Source: Ancylobacter defluvii (GTDB lineage Bacteria > Pseudomonadota > Alphaproteobacteria > Rhizobiales > Xanthobacteraceae). Taken from it: a DNA stretch of 64,000 bases. Position numbers and translations under genes: made by a program. Shown piece by piece: positions 59,214-64,000 of this stretch; the first letter of the stretch is position 1; each line of letters starts with the position of its first letter. A model generated the notes under the pieces. That model was given only the letters and a program-made list of their open reading frames with translations. It was not told where the DNA came from and did no database searches. Location: assembly GCF_018390605.1 (NCBI RefSeq), contig NZ_JAHBGD010000019.1:1-64000 (forward strand), given 5' to 3'.

Positions 59214-59893
59214 GGGGCGCTCCTGCGTAGACGGGCTTCGAGGCGGCGGAGGAGATAGGAAGCCGGAATCACGATGGCGATGAAGATCGCCGCCACGAGG
59301 GTGAACACCTCGACCGGATTGAAGTAGCTGTTGGAGATCTGCTGCGCCGAATAGACCAGTTCGGGATAGGCGATGACCGAGGCGAGCGAGGTGAGCTTGA
59401 ACAGCTCGATCCAGCGATTGGTAAAGGCCGGGATCATGTTCCGCACCGCCTGGGGCAGCACGATGCGGAACATGACGCGGGCCCGGCTCATGCCCAGCGC
59501 GTTCGCGGCCTCCCACTGTCCCTTCGGCACCGCCTGCATGCCGGCCCGGAAAATCTCCGCCGAGAAGGCGCCGGAATTCAGCGACAGGCCGAGTGCGGCG
59601 GCGATAAAGGCACTGATCTCGAAATTGACGAGGATCGGCAGCGCGAAGAAGAACCAGAGGATCTGCACCAGCACCGGCGTGTTGCGGAACACCTCGACAT
59701 AGGCGATCGCAAGGGCGTGCAGCATGCGCCCGCCGGCATAGCGCATCACGCCGAAGACCAGCCCGAGCAGCAGGCTCGCCACCAGGCAGACCGCCGCGAG
59801 TTCCAGCGTGTAGACGAGTCCGCGTCCCAGCGCCGGCAGGCTGATCATGAGACTAGGCGAGAGCATGAGACTGGGCGAGAGAAGGAAATCCAT
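59210..59893 (-). CDS. Polar amino-acid-type ABC transporter permease (HisQ/HisM family), second
   Basis: 227 aa with about five membrane segments. FRNTPVLVQILWFFFALP is the conserved motif, and the EAA-type loop is EAANALGMSRARVMFRIVLPQ. The N-terminus repeats LSPSLM twice because of an 18-bp tandem duplication in the DNA (59847-59882). ATG 59893. It lies 11 bp after the first permease and forms a heterodimer with it. Confidence 0.92.
   Translation of the reverse strand: MDFLLSPSLMLSPSLMISLPALGRGLVYTLELAAVCLVASLLLGLVFGVMRYAGGRMLHALAIAYVEVFRNTPVLVQILWFFFALPILVNFEISAFIAAALGLSLNSGAFSAEIFRAGMQAVPKGQWEAANALGMSRARVMFRIVLPQAVRNMIPAFTNRWIELFKLTSLASVIAYPELVYSAQQISNSYFNPVEVFTLVAAIFIAIVIPASYLLRRLEARLRRSAP
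59847..59882. repeat. 18-bp tandem duplication inside the permease N-terminus
   Basis: Two adjacent 18-bp copies (59847-59864 and 59865-59882) differ at only a few bases. They encode the repeated LSPSLM block ahead of the first membrane segment. In-frame and probably a slippage product. Confidence 0.7.
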
Positions 59894-59904
59894 CACATGC
59901 TCCC

Positions 59905-60585
59905 TCAGCGCGCGGTAAATTCGCCGCTGCGGGCAAGGCGGTGCTCGATGAGCCGCGTAAGCTGGCTGCACAGCAGGATGACGAGGAAGAACATCACCGC
60001 GATCGCCGAAAAGATCTCCAGCGTCCGGTAGGTGCGGTAGGAGATATCCTGCGCGACGAACAAAAGGTCGCCGAAGGAAACCGTGGCGGCAATGGTCGAG
60101 GTCTTCAGCAGTTCGATATAGCGCTCCAGGAACACCGGCAGCATGCGCCGCACCGCCTGCGGCAGGATGATGGTGCGCAGCATGCGCGGGTAGCTGAGGC
60201 CGATGCCGCGCGCGGCATCCCACTGCCCCTTGCCGATGGCGGCGATGCCGCCGCGGAACACTTCCGACAGGAAGGCGCTCGACAGGATCGACAGCGCGAT
60301 GGCCGCCGCCTCGAATCCGCCGAGCCGGAGGCCGGTCAGCCGCGGCAGGGCGAAATAGAGCCAGTAGAGCTGCACCAGCGCCGGCGTGGCGCGGAACACT
60401 TCCACATAGACCGTCGCCGGCCAGGACAGCCAGCGATGCGACGAGAGGCGCAGCAGCGCCACCGCCAGGCCGAGCGGCGTGCCGATGAGGATGGCGATCA
60501 GCGTCAGCAGCAGCGTATTGCCGAGGCCCCAGAACAGCAGCCCGGCATTGTCGCTGATGACGGAGAAGTCCCACTGATAGTGCAT
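59905..60585 (-). CDS. Polar amino-acid-type ABC transporter permease (HisQ/HisM family), first
   Basis: 226 aa with about five membrane segments. Conserved FRATPALVQLYWLYFALP, EAA-type loop DAARGIGLSYPRMLRTIILPQ. ATG 60585 (MHYQWDFSVIS) is the usual start of this family. It lies 112 bp after the binding-protein gene and 11 bp before the second permease. Confidence 0.93.
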   Translation of the reverse strand: MHYQWDFSVISDNAGLLFWGLGNTLLLTLIAILIGTPLGLAVALLRLSSHRWLSWPATVYVEVFRATPALVQLYWLYFALPRLTGLRLGGFEAAAIALSILSSAFLSEVFRGGIAAIGKGQWDAARGIGLSYPRMLRTIILPQAVRRMLPVFLERYIELLKTSTIAATVSFGDLLFVAQDISYRTYRTLEIFSAIAVMFFLVILLCSQLTRLIEHRLARSGEFTAR

Positions 60586-60697
60586 TGCCGATCCTTGGGA
60601 GCGCTTCCTTGATGGTCGCGGCCGATGAGCCGGTAGAGGGCTCGGCGGACAGGAGGCGGGCCGGCACGTCCCGGCCGCCCCGCCTTGTTCGCAGGCG

Positions 60698-61564
60698 TTA
60701 TTTCGCGCTCGTCCAGGCTTCGCGCTGGATGCCGGGCACGCCGCTCGGATCCATGCCACGGCTCTTCAGGAACGCCTCGTACCATTCCTGGGTCTTGCCG
60801 GTGTTGTAGAAATAGCCGTCCGCCACCGAGAGGAAGTCGCGGAAGGTCTTGTCCGGCTCGCGCCGCACCGCGACGTCGGACGAGTCGATGTGATAGGGCG
60901 TTGGGATGGTGATCGTGCCCTTGCCGACGCGGCTATGCATCACCGCCAGTGTCGGGTGATACAGCAGCACGGCGTCCGCATTGCCGTTCTGGAAAGCGGT
61001 GAGTTGCTCGGCATAGGAAGGGAAGCGCAGCACCTTCGCCTTCGACAGATAGGTGGTGACGAACTGATCCTCCGAGGCGCCATGCGGCACGGCGATGGTG
61101 AGGTTGGGATCGTTGGCCTGGTCCCAGGTCTTGATCTCCAGCCCGTCGCGTTGCAGCAGCGCGAGACCGGAATAGGCGAGCGGCGCATTGCCGTAGTCGA
61201 CGGTGAGCGCGCGCTTGGGCGTGATGTTCAGCAGCGGCATCAGGTCGATCTTGCTCGACTGGAGCGCCGCGATGGCGGTTCCCCAGGTCACCTCGACGAG
61301 TTCGAGCTTCACCCCCATCGCCTCGGCGAGCGCCGCCGCATAGGACGGGCCGATGCCGGTCCATTGTCCGGTGGCGGGGTCCTTGAAGAACCACGGCTCC
61401 GCCTGGGCGACGCCGACCTTGATCACCTTGTCGGACTGGATCTTGTCCCATGTGCTGGCCTGCGCCGAGGCGCGGTCGGCCGGGCCGACGAGGCCGGCGG
61501 CGATGCCAAGAGCCAGGACGGCGTATTTCATTCGGCTCCAGATGCGCTGCGATCGTTCATGCAT
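60698..61564 (-). CDS. Polar amino-acid-type ABC transporter binding protein (SBP_bac_3)
   Basis: 288 aa with signal peptide (about residues 1-32, ending RASAQA). Family patterns: VIKVGVAQAEPWFFKDP near the mature start, WTGIGPSYAAALAEAMGVKL, LEVTWGTAIAAL-like segment and FLSVADGYFYNTGKTQEWY. ATG 61564 is chosen; GGGGAACG lies upstream. It begins 37 bp after the alpha/beta hydrolase stop. The ligand may be an acidic or heterocyclic compound rather than an amino acid, given the neighbours. Confidence 0.91.
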   Translation of the reverse strand: MHERSQRIWSRMKYAVLALGIAAGLVGPADRASAQASTWDKIQSDKVIKVGVAQAEPWFFKDPATGQWTGIGPSYAAALAEAMGVKLELVEVTWGTAIAALQSSKIDLMPLLNITPKRALTVDYGNAPLAYSGLALLQRDGLEIKTWDQANDPNLTIAVPHGASEDQFVTTYLSKAKVLRFPSYAEQLTAFQNGNADAVLLYHPTLAVMHSRVGKGTITIPTPYHIDSSDVAVRREPDKTFRDFLSVADGYFYNTGKTQEWYEAFLKSRGMDPSGVPGIQREAWTSAK

Positions 61565-61601
61565 GACACGTTCCCCTTTTTTTGAACTTGCATGACCCAG
61601 G

Positions 61602-62402
61602 CTATCGATAGGCGTAAGCTGTCCTTTCGTTGACGAAGCCAAGCACGGCCTCGCCGAGGGCGGCGCCGGCTTCGAGCGAGACGAGGTGGCGTACGCCCGG
61701 CAGTATCGTCAGCGTGGCATCGTTCAGCGCCTCGCTGACCTGACGCGCCATTTGCGGCGTCGCATTGGCATCGTCCTCGCCGGTAAGCACGAGAACGGGA
61801 GCGGCGATCTGCGCCGCCTCGTCGGCGATCGCGCCGTCGACGGTGGCGAAGACCCGGTAGGCGGACAGAAAGCTGGCAAAGGGCGTGGCAAGCAGCACCG
61901 CGCGCAGTCGCGCCTCGATATCGGGATGCGCGGCGCGAAACGGCGGAGACAGCCAGCGCTCGACCGAGGCATCCAGCGTGCCGGCGACGCCGTCGGCGGC
62001 GGTCTCGCGGAATCGCGCGGCTACGGCTCGCGACTGTTCCGGTGTCCGGCGCCCCAGCGGCGAAACCAGCACCAGCCCCGCCACCCGTTCCGGGTGGAGA
62101 CGGGCGAACCGCCGCGCGATGAAGCTGCCGAAGGCGGCGCCGACCAGCACCGCCTTGTCGACGCCGGCCGCGTCCAGCACGGAGGCGAGGTCCTCGACAT
62201 AGGCATCGAGCGAATCCGATTCAAAGCCGCGTTCGTCGCTGCCATGGCCGGGCAGATCGTAGCTGACGACACGGAGATGCGGGGCCAGCGCCGCAACCTG
62301 TTGCCGCCAGACCCAGCGGGAGAGACCCACGCCATGGATGAGCACGACCGTGTGTCCCGCGCCGGCGGCGGAAATCCGTGCCGCGAGTTGGGTGCCCGCC
62401 AT
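61602..62402 (-). CDS. Alpha/beta hydrolase-fold protein lacking the nucleophile Ser
   Basis: 266 aa. Oxyanion motif VVLIHGVGLSRWVWR and the usual YDLPGHGSDE are present, with an acid in VLTGEDDANATP and a His in PGVRHLVSLE. At the nucleophile elbow, where G-x-S-x-G is expected, the protein reads LVGAAFGSFIA, so the central residue is Ala. The next gene upstream is a similar hydrolase with a normal elbow, sharing a base (TGATG). It may be a binding or regulatory partner or use other chemistry. Confidence 0.85.
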   Translation of the reverse strand: MAGTQLAARISAAGAGHTVVLIHGVGLSRWVWRQQVAALAPHLRVVSYDLPGHGSDERGFESDSLDAYVEDLASVLDAAGVDKAVLVGAAFGSFIARRFARLHPERVAGLVLVSPLGRRTPEQSRAVAARFRETAADGVAGTLDASVERWLSPPFRAAHPDIEARLRAVLLATPFASFLSAYRVFATVDGAIADEAAQIAAPVLVLTGEDDANATPQMARQVSEALNDATLTILPGVRHLVSLEAGAALGEAVLGFVNERTAYAYR

Positions 62403-63253
62403 CAGCAGGATTCCCCGGAGGCCAGGGCCTGTCGACGATGCGCGTCGCGCGTGCGCACCCAGAAGTCCCGCAGCCTTTCATTGATCCGCTGCGGCGAGAC
62501 GAACGCCATCATGTGCCGCTCCCCCGGCAGAATCTGCGCCTCGCCGTGGGGCGCCTCGCGCGCCATGGCCTCCGACATCGCCGGCGTCGAATTGGGGTCC
62601 AGCTCGCCGGTCATGAACAGGGCGGGCGGCGCCAGTCGCGGCATTGTCTCGACAAGCGCACGATCGGAGCGGGCAAACAGCGCATAGCTCCGGCCATATC
62701 CGGCCGCATCGACGGTGGAGAGGTGGCGCCTTACGGTCCGTTCCGCCTCCGCCAGTTCTTCGGGGACGGGCGAACCGAACCAGCGTCCGATCGCGATGTC
62801 GAAACTGTCCGCGAGCCCGACCGCCGCGATTTCGTCGGCCCGGCGGATGACCGCCTCGGATTGCTCGGGCGTCCGGCACCAGACCGCGTTGAGCGCCACC
62901 AGGCTACGCACCCGCATCGGGTGCGCCGCCGCGAAGGACATCGAGACCAGCGCGCCCATCGAATGGCCCACGACATGCGCGCTTTCAAGGCCCAGATGGT
63001 CGAGCAGGGCGTCGAACTGGCGAATATGGAGAGCGAGCGTATCCGCCGGCCCGGAGGTGCGGGCCGAGCCGCCATGATTGAGCATGTCGAAGGCGACGAC
63101 ATCGTGATCGACGGCCAGATCGGCGAATTGCGGCGCCCAGATCTCGGCATTGAGCCCCACGCCATGGACGAAGACGATCGGCTCGCCCTGTCCCTGGCGC
63201 AGATACGCGGTGCCATCGGGCGTGTGGCGGCGGTGAAGCGACGGCGTGCCCAT
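62402..63253 (-). CDS. Alpha/beta hydrolase with normal Ser-Asp-His triad
   Basis: 283 aa. HGVGLNAEIWAPQ oxyanion region, FDMLNHGGS, nucleophile elbow VVGHSMGALVSM, acid in FMTGELDPNSTP, and His in LPGERHMMAF. It resembles bacterial enol-lactone hydrolases and N-formylmaleamate deformylase-type enzymes. It begins 1 bp after the AA_synth gene and is coupled to the Ala-type paralogue that follows. It probably hydrolyses an ester or amide made by the pathway. Confidence 0.88.
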   Translation of the reverse strand: MGTPSLHRRHTPDGTAYLRQGQGEPIVFVHGVGLNAEIWAPQFADLAVDHDVVAFDMLNHGGSARTSGPADTLALHIRQFDALLDHLGLESAHVVGHSMGALVSMSFAAAHPMRVRSLVALNAVWCRTPEQSEAVIRRADEIAAVGLADSFDIAIGRWFGSPVPEELAEAERTVRRHLSTVDAAGYGRSYALFARSDRALVETMPRLAPPALFMTGELDPNSTPAMSEAMAREAPHGEAQILPGERHMMAFVSPQRINERLRDFWVRTRDAHRRQALASGESC

Positions 63254-63254
63254 G

Positions 63255-63845
63255 TCAGAGTTCCAGCGGTCCGAGTTCTTTCAGATCCTGATAGCGGTCG
63301 CCGATGCGGTGGTGCGGGCGACCGCCGATCGAGGCACCGAGGGCGACGACGATCTCGTCGGCCGCCGGCGCATCGGGGATCGAGAAGTTCACGGTGAGGT
63401 AGTGGGAGCGCATCCCCTCATCCAGCTTGTGCATGAGCGGGATCATGATCGCGGTGCCGGCGCCGGCCCGGATGTTGGTGAAGCTGAGATAGGACTTGGC
63501 GCCGACGGCTTTCCGGTAATGGTTGCCGAAACGCAGCGTGTGGATGAGCGCGGAGGCGTGCTCGACCTCGCCGTCGAGGCCGACGACGGCGGCCTTGCCA
63601 TAGCCCTCGATGGCCTGCCCGCCCCCCGCCATGTCGCAGACGGCCGCCGTCAGCAGCGCGCCGAGATCCCCCGCCACGGCGTGGATTTCCGGGCGCAGAT
63701 CCTCGACGAATCCCCGTCCGGCCCATGGGTTCTTCAGCACCGCCGCGACGCCGATCAGCTTGAACGGCGCGCCGACGGCCTTGCCTCCCTCGATCCGCGT
63801 GTCCTCGACATACGTCACGAGCTTTCGCAGCGCGGCCACCATCAT
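63255..63845 (-). CDS. AA_synth (DUF1185) family protein
   Basis: 196 aa matching the family pattern: RKLVTYVEDTRIEGGK at the N-terminus, NPWAGRGFVEDL, EGYGKAAVVGLDGEVEHASA, and a C-terminal ADEIVVALGASIGGRPHHRIG. The family is named for amino acid synthesis, but its biochemical role is not established as far as I know. It is usually next to hydrolases and importers as here. First gene of the minus-strand set facing the partial regulator. Start at the first or second of two Met codons. Confidence 0.83.
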   Translation of the reverse strand: MMVAALRKLVTYVEDTRIEGGKAVGAPFKLIGVAAVLKNPWAGRGFVEDLRPEIHAVAGDLGALLTAAVCDMAGGGQAIEGYGKAAVVGLDGEVEHASALIHTLRFGNHYRKAVGAKSYLSFTNIRAGAGTAIMIPLMHKLDEGMRSHYLTVNFSIPDAPAADEIVVALGASIGGRPHHRIGDRYQDLKELGPLEL

Positions 63846-63866
63846 CTTCCTCTCGACGTTGATAGG

Positions 63867-63908
63867 ATGATATCATGGTATACCATAATATTGGATGTCA
63901 ACGTTGAC
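63867..63908. promoter_or_regulatory. Three stacked palindromes in the divergent promoter region
   Basis: ATGATATCAT (63867-63876), ATGGTATACCAT (63875-63886) and GTCAACGTTGAC (63897-63908) are each perfect palindromes. They lie within 42 bp between the AA_synth gene and the partial plus-strand gene. The TGGTATACCA core fits the TGGT-N-ACCA style of FadR/GntR operators. Confidence 0.6.
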
Positions 63909-63950
63909 TCCCGGTAACGAAGCGCGGAAATGAAAGAGGCAGGGGGAAAC

Positions 63951-64000
63951 ATGGCCGACACGCTGAATCTGAGGGTCGATCGCACGACCAAGACGCTGCG
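63951..64000 (+). CDS. Start of a plus-strand gene, probable regulator (runs off window)
   Basis: ATG 63951 follows AGGCAGGGGGAAAC and opens a frame reading MADTLNLRVDRTTKTLR to the window edge. Such a start resembles GntR/FCD regulators, which often begin with a short tail before the helix-turn-helix. The GntR-style palindrome just upstream and the divergent orientation support this. Only 16 full codons are visible, so the assignment is tentative. Confidence 0.35.
   Translation, partial: MADTLNLRVDRTTKTL

Noticed and set aside
63867..63908. The palindromes as the start of a CRISPR array
   Set aside because: The three units differ in sequence and length and have no regular spacers.

Overview
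The window is high-GC, densely coded DNA in long co-directional operons, many of whose genes overlap by ATGA, GTGA or TGATG. The content is almost entirely small-molecule uptake and catabolism: one TRAP and five ABC-type importers, many amidohydrolases, CoA-dependent enzymes and LysR/GntR/XRE regulators. Together with a fused LivM-LivG protein this suggests an alphaproteobacterium of the Hyphomicrobiales (Rhizobiales). That placement is an inference from gene style. No rRNA, tRNA, CRISPR array, origin or intact mobile element was seen.

Region 1 (1-13846) is a CoA-linked dicarboxylate/acyl-CoA cluster. On the minus strand, from 9573 leftward, it encodes two half-length MaoC hydratases flanking an acyl-CoA dehydrogenase, a CaiB-type CoA transferase, a CitE/Mcl-type lyase, a DctPQM TRAP transporter, a 72-aa biotin carrier, a carboxyltransferase, a thioesterase and the start of EtfB. 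Divergently there are an XRE-cupin regulator, a biotin carboxylase, a RidA protein and an aldehyde dehydrogenase. The set reads as uptake, CoA activation, oxidation, hydration and cleavage of a C4/C5 dicarboxylate (mesaconate, methylsuccinate or itaconate type), with carboxylation of the propionyl-CoA released.

Region 2 (13847-32300) looks like a nitrogen-compound (ureide, N-heterocycle or cyclic amide) island. It opens with a broken OHCU decarboxylase (uraD) remnant at a 15-bp inverted repeat. A minus-strand LysR, cytosine-deaminase-like amidohydrolase and amidase follow. Opposite them runs a co-directional plus-strand set of 14 genes: a branched-chain-type ABC importer, a cyclase-family hydrolase, an amidase, a guanine-deaminase-like protein, a polyamine-type ABC importer, an Atz/Trz-type amidohydrolase and a creatininase-family protein.

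Region 3 (32300-37500) is a decay zone. It holds remnants of an FtsX-type permease, IS66-type transposase pieces, an unknown membrane protein and two aldo/keto reductases. Between them is an intact LysR, alpha/beta hydrolase and PNPOx-like flavoprotein group. Four in-frame nonsense codons each look like a single C-to-T or G-to-A change.

Region 4 (37508-46331) has a FadR/GntR regulator divergent from a VOC protein and an oligopeptide-type ABC importer with two tandem paralogous binding proteins. A 17-bp perfect hairpin ends it.

Region 5 (46344-56224, minus except the regulator) pairs PuuA- and PuuB-like gamma-glutamylation enzymes with a dipeptide-type ABC importer (fused double ATPase), a GhrA-like reductase and a cupin, under a divergent GntR regulator.

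Region 6 (56551-64000, minus) contains a polar amino-acid-type ABC importer, an FAD monooxygenase, a metallo-beta-lactamase-fold hydrolase, two tandem alpha/beta hydrolases (one without its nucleophile) and an AA_synth (DUF1185) protein. They face a partial plus-strand gene, probably a regulator, behind stacked palindromes.
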